Counted from the first letter of the stretch, positions 16,723 to 27,259 are shown. The stretch is 64,000 nt of DNA from GCA-2698665 sp047611265 (GCA_047611265.1 JBLFWM010000005.1:18436-82435); one strand, 5' to 3'. Numbers and translations: made by a program. The notes: a model not told the origin generated them from the sequence alone.

Positions 16723-17595
16723 TTATTTATTAAAGTTTATTAATCTTTTAGGGTAAATATAACCATTGACCACTCTTCCTATACCTAAAATATTATTATT
16801 TTTATCTTTAATGGCGATTTCATCATAGTTCTCACTGTAAGTTGTTGAAATAGGCTGTCCACTATTAATTTTTAAGATTTCAAATTCATTTATTACTACT
16901 GACTCAACATGGTTTAACATATCATTAATATGCACTATATTTTTAATATCATTAGGTAAATCATCCAATGTAACCATATTTTTTTCTAAAAAATGTCCAA
17001 TACGTAGTCTTCTGAGATCTTTTGTATAAGCCCCAGTGTTAAGTTTTTCACCAATTGTTTCGATAAGAGTTCGTATATATGTACCTTTGCTGCAAATAAT
17101 ATTTATACATAATTCCCCTTCTTTGTATGAAATTAATTTTATGTCAATAATGTTAATCTCTCTAGCCTTTCTTTCTATGCTTATTCCTTTTCTTGCTAAA
17201 TCATATAACTTCACTCCATTTACCTTAAGTCCACTATGCATTGGAGGAATTTGCTTTTGTTTACCTATAGAATCTTTGAGTACTTTTTGAATCAATATAT
17301 TTGTTAGCTTAAGTGGATTATCTTTTTCAGTCTTTACAATCATCCCTTCTCCGTCACCTGTTGTGCTAGTTGACCCTAGTTTAGCTACGGCCTGATATTC
17401 TTTTTCATAGGATTCAATATATTTTGCTAACTTTGTGCCTTCATTTAAAACAATTGGTAACATTCCAGATGCTAAAGGGTCAAGTATTCCTACTATCCCT
17501 GCTTTTTTTACAGATAATTCTTTCTTGACAATACTTAGCGCTCTATTAGAAGTAATATTTTTAGGTTTATCTAAAAGGAGAGTCCCATGAATCAT
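16723..17595 (-). CDS. truB: tRNA pseudouridine-55 synthase
   Basis: The 290-residue protein makes the universal pseudouridine 55 in the tRNA T-loop. The catalytic Asp is in GILDPLASGMLPIV (about residue 39), preceded by LLDKPKNITSNRAL. Further conserved blocks are EYQAVAKLGSTSTTGDGEG and CSKGTYIRTLIETIG. A PUA-like C-terminal region follows. It starts three bases behind rbfA and ends 55 bases before rpsO, which probably has its own promoter there. Confidence 0.97.
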   Translation of the reverse strand: MIHGTLLLDKPKNITSNRALSIVKKELSVKKAGIVGILDPLASGMLPIVLNEGTKLAKYIESYEKEYQAVAKLGSTSTTGDGEGMIVKTEKDNPLKLTNILIQKVLKDSIGKQKQIPPMHSGLKVNGVKLYDLARKGISIERKAREINIIDIKLISYKEGELCINIICSKGTYIRTLIETIGEKLNTGAYTKDLRRLRIGHFLEKNMVTLDDLPNDIKNIVHINDMLNHVESVVINEFEILKINSGQPISTTYSENYDEIAIKDKNNNILGIGRVVNGYIYPKRLINFNK

Positions 17596-17598
17596 AAT

Positions 17599-17934
17599 TT
17601 AAGCTTTAGAGTCACTCTTTAGAATGTTTTCAATTCTTTCACTACGTTCAGCAGTATCATCATAGGTGAATCTTATTGATGGTAATCGCTTTAGATGGAG
17701 ACTTTTAGACAATTGTTTTCTTATGAAACCAGATGCCTTGTTTAACTCAATACCAATCTTTTTATTATCTTTACCAAGTGATGTAAAATAAATTTCTGAG
17801 TATCTTAGGTCTTTACTTACTTTAACTTCAGAGATAGTGACAGATTTTATGATAGGATTTTGAATATCTTTTATCAATAATAGAGCTATTTCTTTATGGA
17901 GTAAATCTTGCACCTTGAAAAGTCTATTCGTCAT
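17599..17934 (-). CDS. rbfA: Ribosome-binding factor A
   Basis: The 111-residue KH-like protein assists maturation of the 5' end of 16S rRNA in the 30S subunit. Family features are the N-terminal LLHKEIALLLIKDIQNP, the SEVKVSKDLRYSEIYFT strand region and IRFTYDDTAERSERIENIL near the end. Its length is typical. It lies between infB and truB with gaps of only a few bases. Confidence 0.95.
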   Translation of the reverse strand: MTNRLFKVQDLLHKEIALLLIKDIQNPIIKSVTISEVKVSKDLRYSEIYFTSLGKDNKKIGIELNKASGFIRKQLSKSLHLKRLPSIRFTYDDTAERSERIENILKSDSKA

Positions 17935-17939
17935 AATTA

Positions 17940-20147
17940 TTACTGAACCGTACGTTCAATCTCAGTTCTTCTGAATACTTCTACCTGATCACCAGGCTTA
18001 ATATCATTGTAATCCTTGACTCCAATACCACACTCAGTTCCACTTTTTACTTCTTTAACATCTTCTTTAAATCTTCTCAATGACTCTAATTCACCTTCAT
18101 AAATTACTACGTTATTTCTTAAAACCCTAATAGGTTGATCTTTTTGAACAGTTCCTTCGCTAACTATAGAGCCTGCAATGGCACCAATTTTTGAAGATCT
18201 GAAAACATCTTTAACTTCCGCTATCCCAATAATCTCTTCTTTAATTTCGGGATCAAGTAATCCTGATAACTGTTGTTTAACAAGATCGATAAGCTCATAT
18301 ATAATACTAAAATAAAATAATTCTTGATTATTAGACTCTACGAGTTTCTTAGCTTTAGAGTCTGCTCTTACGTTAAATCCTATGATTGTAGAGTTAGAGC
18401 TTGCAGCTAGATTTACATCAGATTCAGTAATTCCTCCAACTCCGCTATAAACAATTTCAAGACCTACGTCATCATTTTTAATGTTTCTTAAGGTACTATT
18501 TATTGCTTCTACGCTACCTTGTACATCTCCTTTAATTAATAAATTAATAATCTTTTTCTTAGGTGCATCATTTAGGTTGAAATCATCTATGCTGAAAGTT
18601 TTACGTTTACTTTGAATTTCAATTTCTTTTTGTCTAGATTCTCTTAAAGACGCTATATCTTTAACTTTTTTCTCATCTTTAGCAGCCATTAATTGATCAG
18701 CAACATTTGGTGTGCCTGAAAGTCCAGTTATAACAACAGGGCACCCTGGTCCAGCTGATGAAATTTCTTTATTAAACTCATCATACATTGCGCGTATTCG
18801 TCCAAATTCTTTTCCAACTAAAACATAATCTTTTTTATTCAATGTTCCACTTTGAATCAAAATTGTGGCTATCGGTCCTCTTCCTTTATCTAAAGACGAC
18901 TCCACAACTGATCCTATTGCCGAACCTTTTTTACTAGCTTTTAATTCTAATATTTCTGATTGCAATGATACTGCTTCTAGTAATAAATCAATACCTTCGC
19001 CTGTTAATGCTGATATTTTAACAAACATTGTGTCCCCACCCCATTCCTCAGGGATGACGTTCTTTTGACCAAGTTCAGTTTGAACTTTTTCTGGATCTGC
19101 ATTTTCCTTATCTATTTTATTAACTGCTACAATTATTGGCACACCTGCAGCTTTAGCATGTTCAATTGCTTCTTCTGTTTGCGGCATTACCCCATCATCT
19201 GCTGATACCACTAATATCACAATATCTGTGACCTGTGCGCCTCTAGCTCTCATTGCAGAGAAAGCAGCATGCCCTGGAGTATCCAAAAATGTTATGTCTC
19301 CTTTATCTGTTGAAACTCTATACGCCCCAATGTGCTGAGTAATACCGCCTGCCTCAGAATTAACAACTTTAGTTTTTCTAATATAGTCAAGCAGAGATGT
19401 TTTGCCATGGTCGACATGTCCCATTATTGTAACAATAGGTGCTCTTGGCTCTAAATCTTCAGTTTTATGTTCTTCAAGATCCAAAGTCATTTCCTCTTCT
19501 TCACTCTCGTTAGCGGTTGTCGCGGTATGACCAAGCTCTTCAATAATTAATATTGCTGTATCTTGGTCTAAGGATTGATTAATAGTTGCCATAACACCCA
19601 TGTTCATCATAACTTTTATTAATTCAGATGATTTAACAGAAATTTTCTGCGCTAATTCATTTACTGTAATAGCATCAGGTATTTCAATTTCTTTTTTTAT
19701 AGGCTCAGTTGGTTTTTCAAACTGATGTGTTTGTAAAAGTTCAGATTCTGATAATTTTTCTTTTTTATTATGATTTTTTTTAGGTTTTGGTTCCTTTAAA
19801 TGCAACTCTTTATTTTTAAAATTCTCAACCTTATCATTTTTGCCTACTGTATTTTTCTTCTTAGCAGGCGCTAAATTATTTTTAGCTTTGATATCTGTGG
19901 ATTCTTTTTTAACATCAGTTGGTTTTATATCATTCCCAATAATTTCAGTGTTCTCTTTTGATACAACCAAAGGTTCGTCAGCCACTAATAAAGAATCTTT
20001 TTTCTCAGGCTCGCTCGGGATAATTATTTTTTTACGCTTAACTTGAATCGTAACATTTTTTGAAGCAATAGATGGCTTAGACTGCTTTGAGCCAGAACCT
20101 TTTCGGTTTTTCAATGACAAACTTTTTTTTATATCTTTTTCAGCCAT
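17940..20147 (-). CDS. infB: Translation initiation factor IF-2
   Basis: The 735-residue GTPase places initiator tRNA on the 30S subunit. A lysine-rich low-complexity N-terminal region (about 1-160) is followed by the IF2 N-domain, then the G domain with GHVDHGKTSLLDYI (G1), FLDTPGHAAF (G3) and AVNKID (G4), and domains II to IV ending in the fMet-tRNA-binding C2 domain (about 640-735). It is shorter than E. coli IF2-alpha because of the reduced N-terminal part. It sits in the rimP-nusA-infB-rbfA operon. Confidence 0.98.
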   Translation of the reverse strand: MAEKDIKKSLSLKNRKGSGSKQSKPSIASKNVTIQVKRKKIIIPSEPEKKDSLLVADEPLVVSKENTEIIGNDIKPTDVKKESTDIKAKNNLAPAKKKNTVGKNDKVENFKNKELHLKEPKPKKNHNKKEKLSESELLQTHQFEKPTEPIKKEIEIPDAITVNELAQKISVKSSELIKVMMNMGVMATINQSLDQDTAILIIEELGHTATTANESEEEEMTLDLEEHKTEDLEPRAPIVTIMGHVDHGKTSLLDYIRKTKVVNSEAGGITQHIGAYRVSTDKGDITFLDTPGHAAFSAMRARGAQVTDIVILVVSADDGVMPQTEEAIEHAKAAGVPIIVAVNKIDKENADPEKVQTELGQKNVIPEEWGGDTMFVKISALTGEGIDLLLEAVSLQSEILELKASKKGSAIGSVVESSLDKGRGPIATILIQSGTLNKKDYVLVGKEFGRIRAMYDEFNKEISSAGPGCPVVITGLSGTPNVADQLMAAKDEKKVKDIASLRESRQKEIEIQSKRKTFSIDDFNLNDAPKKKIINLLIKGDVQGSVEAINSTLRNIKNDDVGLEIVYSGVGGITESDVNLAASSNSTIIGFNVRADSKAKKLVESNNQELFYFSIIYELIDLVKQQLSGLLDPEIKEEIIGIAEVKDVFRSSKIGAIAGSIVSEGTVQKDQPIRVLRNNVVIYEGELESLRRFKEDVKEVKSGTECGIGVKDYNDIKPGDQVEVFRRTEIERTVQ

Positions 20148-20161
20148 TTTTTTCCTTTTTA

Positions 20162-21664
20162 CTAGTCTTCCTTAAACCAAGGTTCTCGCGCATCCATAAT
20201 TACCTTTCCCGCATCTTCTTGACTTAATTCTATCATTTCCAACAGTTCATCGACAGATAAATCAGCTAAATCTTCTCTGTTCTTAATATCATTAGAGGTT
20301 AATTTCTCTATGTTAGCTTTAGAGAGAATTTTAAAATTTGATAATGAACTTTCTTGTTCAATTTTATCTTTTTTTGCTTTTATTTTTTCTGTTGCTCTCT
20401 TTCTTAGTTCGTTTACCAAATCTTCGTCAAAGTCATCAATTGAACTAAACTCATCCATTGAACAGTATGCAACTTCATCGATTGATGAGAATCCTTCTCT
20501 TGCAAGGACATCCGCAACATCTTCGTCAACATTAAGCTCTTCCATGAATGTAGCACTTAAACTCTGGTTTTCTTCCATAATCTTATTATCTGAATCATCT
20601 TTAGACATAACATTTAAGTCCCATCCTGTTAGTTCGCTTGCTAATCTAACATTCTGTCCTCCACGGCCAATAGCTTGAGAAAGCTGTTCTTCAGCTACAG
20701 CAATATCCATGGACTTCTTCTCTTCATCTACAACAATAGATAGGACTTCAGCGGGTGACATTGCATTTATAACAAATTTAGCAGGGTCTTCATCCCACAT
20801 AATGATATCTATCCTTTCCCCACTCAATTCATTGGAGACAGACTGTACACGTGAGCCCCTCATGCCAACACATGCCCCTATAGCATCAAGTTTTGGATCA
20901 TTAGATTTTACAGAAATCTTGGCTCTTAAACCTGGATCTCTAGCTGCACCTAGTATTTCTATTAAACCTTGTCCAACCTCTGGAACTTCAAGTTTAAATA
21001 GTTCAACAAGAAATTCTGGAGCTTTTCTAGTAATATACAGTTGAGGGCCACGTAGTTCAGGCTGAACATCACGTAAGTAGCCTCTTAGTCTATCACCTGG
21101 TCTTATTGCTTCTCTTGGAATAAGAGCATCTTTCAGTATCATAGCTTCTTCCATTGAATTTTGTTTGTCTGGAATACCAAGATCCATGTATACGTTTCCT
21201 TTTTCAATTCTTTTAACTATTCCAAATATTAATTGTCCTATTTTTGACTCATACATTTGAACAACTCTATTTCTTTCAGCTTCTCTAACTTTTTGAACAA
21301 TAACATTCTTCGCTGCCATAGCAACAATTCTGCCAAACTCTATCGAGGGAATTTCTTCTTCATAGTAATCACCTATACTCAGTTCATCATTTTTAGTCTT
21401 AGCATCTTCAAGAAGAATTTGTTGGTCATTCATCTCTTCCTCAATCTCTTCTACAACTTGCCATTTTCTATATGTTATATATTCTCCACTTTCTAGGTCA
21501 ATAGTTACTCTTGCGTCTATATCAAACTCACATTTTCTATCTAATCTATATTTCTTTCTAACAGAACTTGCTAGCGCATGTTCGATAGCATCGATAATAA
21601 CTTCTTTGCTAACATTTTTTTCATTAGAAACTGTTTCAACGACCATTAATATTTCTTTATTCAT
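20162..21664 (-). CDS. nusA: Transcription elongation/termination factor NusA
   Basis: The 500-residue protein has the NusA order: N-terminal polymerase-binding domain (1-130), S1 domain (about 135-205), two KH domains with CVGMRGSRVQSVSNEL and AIGRGGQNVRLASELTGW, then two C-terminal helix-hairpin-helix acidic repeats (about 365-500), ending with a conserved EPWF-like tail. The acidic repeats bind the alpha-subunit C-terminal domain and lambda N in E. coli. It modulates pausing, termination and antitermination. It is 11 bases behind rimP. Confidence 0.98.
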   Translation of the reverse strand: MNKEILMVVETVSNEKNVSKEVIIDAIEHALASSVRKKYRLDRKCEFDIDARVTIDLESGEYITYRKWQVVEEIEEEMNDQQILLEDAKTKNDELSIGDYYEEEIPSIEFGRIVAMAAKNVIVQKVREAERNRVVQMYESKIGQLIFGIVKRIEKGNVYMDLGIPDKQNSMEEAMILKDALIPREAIRPGDRLRGYLRDVQPELRGPQLYITRKAPEFLVELFKLEVPEVGQGLIEILGAARDPGLRAKISVKSNDPKLDAIGACVGMRGSRVQSVSNELSGERIDIIMWDEDPAKFVINAMSPAEVLSIVVDEEKKSMDIAVAEEQLSQAIGRGGQNVRLASELTGWDLNVMSKDDSDNKIMEENQSLSATFMEELNVDEDVADVLAREGFSSIDEVAYCSMDEFSSIDDFDEDLVNELRKRATEKIKAKKDKIEQESSLSNFKILSKANIEKLTSNDIKNREDLADLSVDELLEMIELSQEDAGKVIMDAREPWFKED

Positions 21665-21675
21665 AACCTGTAACC

Positions 21676-22125
21676 TTAAATTTCTTGTATATTTGCTTTT
21701 TTAATGTTCTTAAAATCAATAATAATCTCAGAATCATCTAACTCAACTTTTATATTTCCTTCAACTATATCTTTTATTTTACCAATAAAATTCTTTTGAT
21801 TATTCATACTAGATTTTAATTTAATTTTAACCATAAAACCTTTATACAATATGAAGTCAGTAATACTAAATAGCTGTCTATTAATACCTGGTGAAGAAAC
21901 TTCTATATCATAATCATCAAAATAATCATTAATTTTAATCACATCATCGGCCAATTTAGAAGTGAATGCACAATCTTCGAGACCAATCCCTTTGGGAGAA
22001 TCAATAATGATTTTAATGCTGGGACTAGATGAGCTATTGGATATATTAATATTCACAATCCTCATACCTTTAGTGCTTATAACTTCTTCCAAAGCTTTAG
22101 ATAATTTTTCCTCAATATCATTCAT
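21676..22125 (-). CDS. rimP: Ribosome maturation factor RimP
   Basis: The 149-residue protein contains the RimP blocks VSSPGINRQLF and a C-terminal SH3-like domain (DSEIIIDFKNIKKANI) and promotes 30S assembly. I chose the ATG at 22125 (MNDIEEKLSKAL). An upstream in-frame start at 22182 would run through a terminator-like hairpin and add residues unlike the family. It is the first protein gene of the nusA operon, behind the initiator tRNA, as in E. coli (metY-rimP-nusA). Confidence 0.92.
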   Translation of the reverse strand: MNDIEEKLSKALEEVISTKGMRIVNINISNSSSSPSIKIIIDSPKGIGLEDCAFTSKLADDVIKINDYFDDYDIEVSSPGINRQLFSITDFILYKGFMVKIKLKSSMNNQKNFIGKIKDIVEGNIKVELDDSEIIIDFKNIKKANIQEI

Positions 22126-22138
22126 TTTCAAACAGCCA

Positions 22139-22162
22139 ATAAAATAGCCCCTAACAGGGGCT
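22139..22162 (-). terminator. Hairpin between initiator tRNA and rimP (terminator or attenuator)
   Basis: On the minus strand AGCCCCT-GTT-AGGGGCT (stems 22156-22162 and 22146-22152) is followed by ATTTTATT. It lies 14 bases before the rimP start, so transcripts from the tRNA or nuo side must read through it to reach rimP-pnp. The T tract is interrupted, which suggests partial termination. Confidence 0.65.
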
Positions 22163-22249
22163 TCCCAGGTATTGTATAACAATTCATATGCTTTAAGTAG
22201 AGAATTATAGGTATTTTTTAGTTTTATCAGGCTTAAATAAAAGAGTTAT

Positions 22250-22326
<77 letters not shown>

Positions 22327-22361
22327 CTGTATAAGGAGTCTATAGTCTATAAAAATAATTT

Positions 22362-23810
22362 TCAAGTATTAAAAAGATTGCTTATTGAGTACTGGCTAAG
22401 TTGTCCTAAAATATCTGGAAATAATCCTAAAAGCATAAGTCCTATTACATAGGCACCAGTAAAATATAATTTAGATGTAATTAATAATTTATCTTTTAAT
22501 TCATCAAAATAGATAACCTTGATTACTCTTAAATAATAGAAAGATCCAATAACTGTCATTAATACTGCAAATATACTGAGTGGAATATTATTAGACTCGA
22601 CAAGAGATTGAATGATAAAAAGTTTTGCATGAAACCCTAGAAGTGGTGGTATGCCTATATATGATAATAAAATAATCATTAAAAGAAATGCTAGAAATGG
22701 ATTAGATGAGTTTAATCCACTGAGATCACTTATATTTTCTACTGGTTTGCTTTTATATACCAATTGAGATAATAACCCAAAGACTGCTATCGTAGTTATC
22801 ACATAAGTTAAGGTATAAAACATAGCTGCCTTATAAGCTATGACTGAGCCAACCGATAAACCTAATAATATAAATCCAATATTAGCAATTGTTGAATATG
22901 CCAGCATACGTTTAATATTAGTTTGAGATATAGCAATAATATTTCCAATCAAAATAGACAGCACGGCAAGTATAATCACCATGTCAGACCAAAATAAAAA
23001 TAGCCCAGAGAAAACAATTGCTAGCAATTTAATAAATATTACGAATACAGCAATTTTAGGAATAGTGCTAAGTAACAAAGTAGTCGTAATTATAGAACCA
23101 TGATAAACATCTGGTATCCACATATGGAATGGTGCGGCACCAAACTTAAATGAAAGGCTAATCAGTATAAATATTAATGCGAATAATAGCCCTATAACCT
23201 GAACACTATCTATATTGTTAGAAATATTAAGCGATGCTATATGTATAAATATTTCATTAAAACTTAAGCTTCCAGTTAAACCATATATCAAGGAAATTCC
23301 AAATAATAAAAAACCAGAAGATATTGCACCTAAAATATAATATTTAACAGCTGCCTCGGATGAAAATAATGAATTCCTATTAAAAGCAATCACAGAATAA
23401 AGCGATAATGACAATAATTCAATACCAAGATATAGTAGAAGTAAATTTTCAGATGATATCATTATCATCATTCCAAGCAATCCAAAGATAGTGATTAAAA
23501 AATATTCAGTTTTATAAATATTAAAATAATTTAAAAAAACTGAAGTGTAATAAAATATTATAGTCAGACTAAGTAGTATAAATATTTTAAATATATTAGA
23601 AAATATTCCAGTGTTATATAATTCAGATACATTACTGCCTAAATAATTAAAATGTGAATAAATATAATATGCACAGAAGATTAGAGAAAATTGTATAAGG
23701 TAGTAGGAAATATATTTAAATCTACTTGGTAAAAATAGGTCTAATACTATTATAAAACATAACGCTGATGTTATGATAATTTCAGGGAATATATATAAAT
23801 AATTTATCAT
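22362..23810 (-). CDS. nuoN: NADH-quinone oxidoreductase subunit N
   Basis: The 482-residue inner-membrane protein has about 14 hydrophobic segments and is one of the three antiporter-like proton-pumping subunits of complex I. Conserved blocks include LLLYLGIELLSLSLY with the membrane glutamate, FKFGAAPFHMWIPDVYHG with the key lysine, and AISQTNIKRMLAYSTIANIGF. It ends the nuo operon, one base after nuoM. Confidence 0.97.
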   Translation of the reverse strand: MINYLYIFPEIIITSALCFIIVLDLFLPSRFKYISYYLIQFSLIFCAYYIYSHFNYLGSNVSELYNTGIFSNIFKIFILLSLTIIFYYTSVFLNYFNIYKTEYFLITIFGLLGMMIMISSENLLLLYLGIELLSLSLYSVIAFNRNSLFSSEAAVKYYILGAISSGFLLFGISLIYGLTGSLSFNEIFIHIASLNISNNIDSVQVIGLLFALIFILISLSFKFGAAPFHMWIPDVYHGSIITTTLLLSTIPKIAVFVIFIKLLAIVFSGLFLFWSDMVIILAVLSILIGNIIAISQTNIKRMLAYSTIANIGFILLGLSVGSVIAYKAAMFYTLTYVITTIAVFGLLSQLVYKSKPVENISDLSGLNSSNPFLAFLLMIILLSYIGIPPLLGFHAKLFIIQSLVESNNIPLSIFAVLMTVIGSFYYLRVIKVIYFDELKDKLLITSKLYFTGAYVIGLMLLGLFPDILGQLSQYSISNLFNT

Positions 23811-23811
23811 A

Positions 23812-25329
23812 TTAATATTTACTAGTTATAATTTTAATCATATTTAAAGATGATTCTTCGCTAATACTAAGAAGGATATCTGGTTTAACCCCAATCAGGA
23901 TTACTAAGATAGCCAATATTAGTAATGGCCAAAACTCATCTAACCGCAATGGTTTCATCGAAGTTACAATATCACCGCTTACCTCTCCAAATAAAACTCT
24001 TTTACCAAGCCATAAAGAATAAGATGCAGCTAAAACTAATGTAGTTGAAGCTAAAATAGCATAAATTATATTATTTTTTATTGCAGCAATTAACACCATA
24101 AATTCACCAACAAACCCAGAAGTTCCTGGTAATCCTGAATTAGATAATAAAAAAAACATCATTAGCGCAGAGAAAACTGGCATTATCTGCCCGATACCTG
24201 ACTGATCATTTATCATTCTAGACTTCGTTCTAGAATATATAATTCCAATACAGATAAATAGGCCAGCTGAGATTAAGCCATGAGATAACATCTGCATCAC
24301 TGATCCTTGTAATCCAATATGAGAAATATCCTGAACGTCTTGTGCCTGCCCTATTGTATTAAATACAAGAAATATACCAAGTGTAACAAAGCCCATATGT
24401 GCAATTGAAGAATAAGCAATTAGTTTCTTCATGTCTTGTTGAGCAAGCGCGACAAAACTAATATATATTATTGCTATTAATGATAATGGTATTAAGAAGC
24501 TATTCAGATAAAGTCCTGCATCAGGAGTAATTGGCAACAAAAACCTAATCATTCCATAGCCCCCAACTTTAAGTAAAACTGCTGCTAATATTACTGATCC
24601 TGATGATGGCGCCTCAACATGTGCATCTGGCAACCATGTATGAACAGGCCACATAGGTACTTTAATACCAAAAGCTATCAAAAAAGCCAAGAAGAGCAAG
24701 ATTTGTGTATCAAGACTTAAGTTCAAGTTATAATAATCTAAAATATAAAAACTATTAGTTTTAAAAGATAGATATAAGAGCGCTACTAACATTAAAACTG
24801 AACCAAAAAGAGTATAAATAAAAAATTTAATTGTGGCATAAACTCTGTTAGGGCCTCCCCAAATTCCAATAATTAGAAACAAAGGAATAAGCATTGCTTC
24901 AAAAAATATATAAAAAAGTATACTATCAAAAGCACAAAAAACTCCTAGAATAAGTCCTTCGAGAATAAGAAATAATGAAATATATTTATTATTTTGTTGT
25001 CTAGATTCTGAAAAATTAAATAGTATTATCAAACACGAGACTGTTGTTGTTAATAATATAAATAATATCGAAAACCCATCTACCGCAAGATGATAGTTAA
25101 TATTTAAAGTAGTAATCCATGCTCGTTTTTCAACAAATTGTAATAAATACTGCGATGTATCAAAATTTATTAATAACACTATCGAAATAAAAAAAGTTAA
25201 TATAGAAAAAGTAAAACCAACTAACTTTATAAGAGAATCATTTTTTTGATTAATAAAAAAAAGAAGTATCCCGCCAAGTAATGGGGTCCATATCAATAAA
25301 CTCAGTAATGGTATATTTAAATCGAACAT
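23812..25329 (-). CDS. nuoM: NADH-quinone oxidoreductase subunit M
   Basis: The 505-residue antiporter-like complex I subunit shows YIFFEAMLIPLFLIIGIWGG (with the essential Glu), FGIKVPMWPVHTWLPDAHVEAPSSG and QQDMKKLIAYSSIAHMGFV. I prefer the ATG at 25329, one base after the nuoL stop, since MFDLNIPLLSLLIWTPLLGG matches the family start; an ATG at 25341 would add four residues overlapping nuoL. Neither has a strong ribosome binding site, so coupling to nuoL is likely. Confidence 0.96.
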   Translation of the reverse strand: MFDLNIPLLSLLIWTPLLGGILLFFINQKNDSLIKLVGFTFSILTFFISIVLLINFDTSQYLLQFVEKRAWITTLNINYHLAVDGFSILFILLTTTVSCLIILFNFSESRQQNNKYISLFLILEGLILGVFCAFDSILFYIFFEAMLIPLFLIIGIWGGPNRVYATIKFFIYTLFGSVLMLVALLYLSFKTNSFYILDYYNLNLSLDTQILLFLAFLIAFGIKVPMWPVHTWLPDAHVEAPSSGSVILAAVLLKVGGYGMIRFLLPITPDAGLYLNSFLIPLSLIAIIYISFVALAQQDMKKLIAYSSIAHMGFVTLGIFLVFNTIGQAQDVQDISHIGLQGSVMQMLSHGLISAGLFICIGIIYSRTKSRMINDQSGIGQIMPVFSALMMFFLLSNSGLPGTSGFVGEFMVLIAAIKNNIIYAILASTTLVLAASYSLWLGKRVLFGEVSGDIVTSMKPLRLDEFWPLLILAILVILIGVKPDILLSISEESSLNMIKIITSKY

Positions 25330-25330
25330 A

Positions 25331-27259
25331 TTAAAAATCATAAAATATTATTAAAAAGAGTAGTAAACTAATAATCATTGTAAATGCATAGTGATATAAA
25401 TAACCAGTTTGCATTAATCTGGCTTTAGATGAGATAAAATTAATTAAATTAGCTGTACCATTAACAAAAAAGTTATCAATGATCCTAACATCAGACTTCA
25501 TCCAAATTATATTAGCTAATTTCTTGAAATATGTTGGTATTATTTTATTTGATAAACTGGTAAAACCATATTCATTTAAAAGTATATTGCGTAATAATGG
25601 AAATTTCTCAGCAAACTTTTCCGGCAATCCATCATTCTTATAATACAAAAAATATGAAGCTATTACACCTAAAATTATCATAATAAAGCTTAAGCTAGTT
25701 AATGAGTGAAGAAAAAAAGATACAGAGTGTTCAACATGTAGAATATAAAACTGGTCTAGCCTAGTATAATCAGTAATTGATTTATCAAAAAAACCATTAA
25801 ATAATACTCCATCAAATAGAGACCAACCGATGAAAGCACTTGGGATTGCAAGAACTAATAACGGAATAATTAATGCGTCACTATGTTCCAAGTCTAGTTT
25901 CTTTTTTATTTTCAGCTGGTTATTTCCTAGGAAAACTTTAATGAATATTTTAGATGTATATAGCGTTGTAATAAATACTCCTAAAACAAGAGAATAGTAA
26001 ACAAAAGTACTATCACTATATTTAAATATATCTATAATTAAGTCTTTTGAAAAAAAACCAGACATCGATGGGACACCCATTAATGATATGCCGGCAATAA
26101 AAAATGTAATGAATGTAATAGGCATAATTTTTCTCAATCCGCCCATCTTCGTTATATCTTGTTCATGATGACATTTAAGAATTATTGAGCCAGCACATAA
26201 AAATAACAAAGCCTTGAAAAATGCATGCGTTAAAAGATGATATATTGCAAATGAATAATATGAAGCTCCTAGAGCGGCAGTCATATATCCCAATTGAGAG
26301 ATTGTCGAATAAGCTATTATTCTTTTTATATCATTTTGTACTAAAGCGACCATTCCCATAAGCAGAGCAGTAGAAACACCTATTACTAGTATTAAATCCA
26401 AGACATATCCAGATAGATCATAAAGTGGAGATAGTCTAGCAACCATAAAGATGCCAGCCGTGACCATAGTTGCCGCATGAATTAATGCAGATATCGGGGT
26501 TGGCCCTTCCATAGAGTCTGGTAACCAAAAATGAAGCGGTATTTGAGCAGATTTAGCCGCCGCCCCTATAAAAAGTAGAAGTGCTATAAATGGCAATAAT
26601 TCTATATGATATCCAAGTAAATTTACTGTGCTATCTTTTAGAAGTGGCAACTTATTAAAGAAATCAGTGTAATTAAGGCTATTAGATGTAATAAGGATTA
26701 AAATAACTCCAAGCAACAAACCAATATCCCCAACTCTATTCACAACAAAAGCTTTTAAGTTAGCACTGATTGCACTTGGTTTGTTGTACCAAAATCCAAT
26801 TAGTAAATATGAAGATAATCCCACTAATTCCCAACCAATAAATAATTGCAAAAAATTATTAGAAAAAATAATAAACAGCATTGAGAACGTAAAAAAATTT
26901 GTATATATAAAGAATCTTTTAAAGCTAGGGTCTCCCTTCATATATGCTATCGAATACATATGCACAAAGAAAGAAATAAAAGTCACAATGAAGGACATTA
27001 CAATCGTTAAACTATCTATTAATAAACCAATTTCAAAAAAATAACCGCTTGTTGCATACCAAGTATAAATAAGGTGACTTTCATTAATATTATGTCCAGA
27101 TATATATGAAATAAAAAGCCATAATGATAATAGCATTGATATGCCAATGGCTGAATTTGCAATTACACTACTAAGAAAATTAGTACTTTTATTTTTAAAT
27201 AAAAGAATAATAGCTCCAATTAAGGGAGAGAATATAATTATCATTGATTGCCAGTACAT
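25331..27259 (-). CDS. nuoL: NADH-quinone oxidoreductase subunit L
   Basis: The 642-residue distal antiporter-like subunit carries about 16 membrane segments, including the C-terminal ones associated with the lateral helix. Conserved blocks are FIGWELVGLSSYLLIGFWY, AKSAQIPLHFWLPDSMEGPTPISALIHAATMVTAGIF (quoted in part: key residues Lys and His of the proton path) and QNDIKRIIAYSTISQLGYM. The start ATG shares a base with the nuoK stop. Confidence 0.97.
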   Translation of the reverse strand: MYWQSMIIIFSPLIGAIILLFKNKSTNFLSSVIANSAIGISMLLSLWLFISYISGHNINESHLIYTWYATSGYFFEIGLLIDSLTIVMSFIVTFISFFVHMYSIAYMKGDPSFKRFFIYTNFFTFSMLFIIFSNNFLQLFIGWELVGLSSYLLIGFWYNKPSAISANLKAFVVNRVGDIGLLLGVILILITSNSLNYTDFFNKLPLLKDSTVNLLGYHIELLPFIALLLFIGAAAKSAQIPLHFWLPDSMEGPTPISALIHAATMVTAGIFMVARLSPLYDLSGYVLDLILVIGVSTALLMGMVALVQNDIKRIIAYSTISQLGYMTAALGASYYSFAIYHLLTHAFFKALLFLCAGSIILKCHHEQDITKMGGLRKIMPITFITFFIAGISLMGVPSMSGFFSKDLIIDIFKYSDSTFVYYSLVLGVFITTLYTSKIFIKVFLGNNQLKIKKKLDLEHSDALIIPLLVLAIPSAFIGWSLFDGVLFNGFFDKSITDYTRLDQFYILHVEHSVSFFLHSLTSLSFIMIILGVIASYFLYYKNDGLPEKFAEKFPLLRNILLNEYGFTSLSNKIIPTYFKKLANIIWMKSDVRIIDNFFVNGTANLINFISSKARLMQTGYLYHYAFTMIISLLLFLIIFYDF

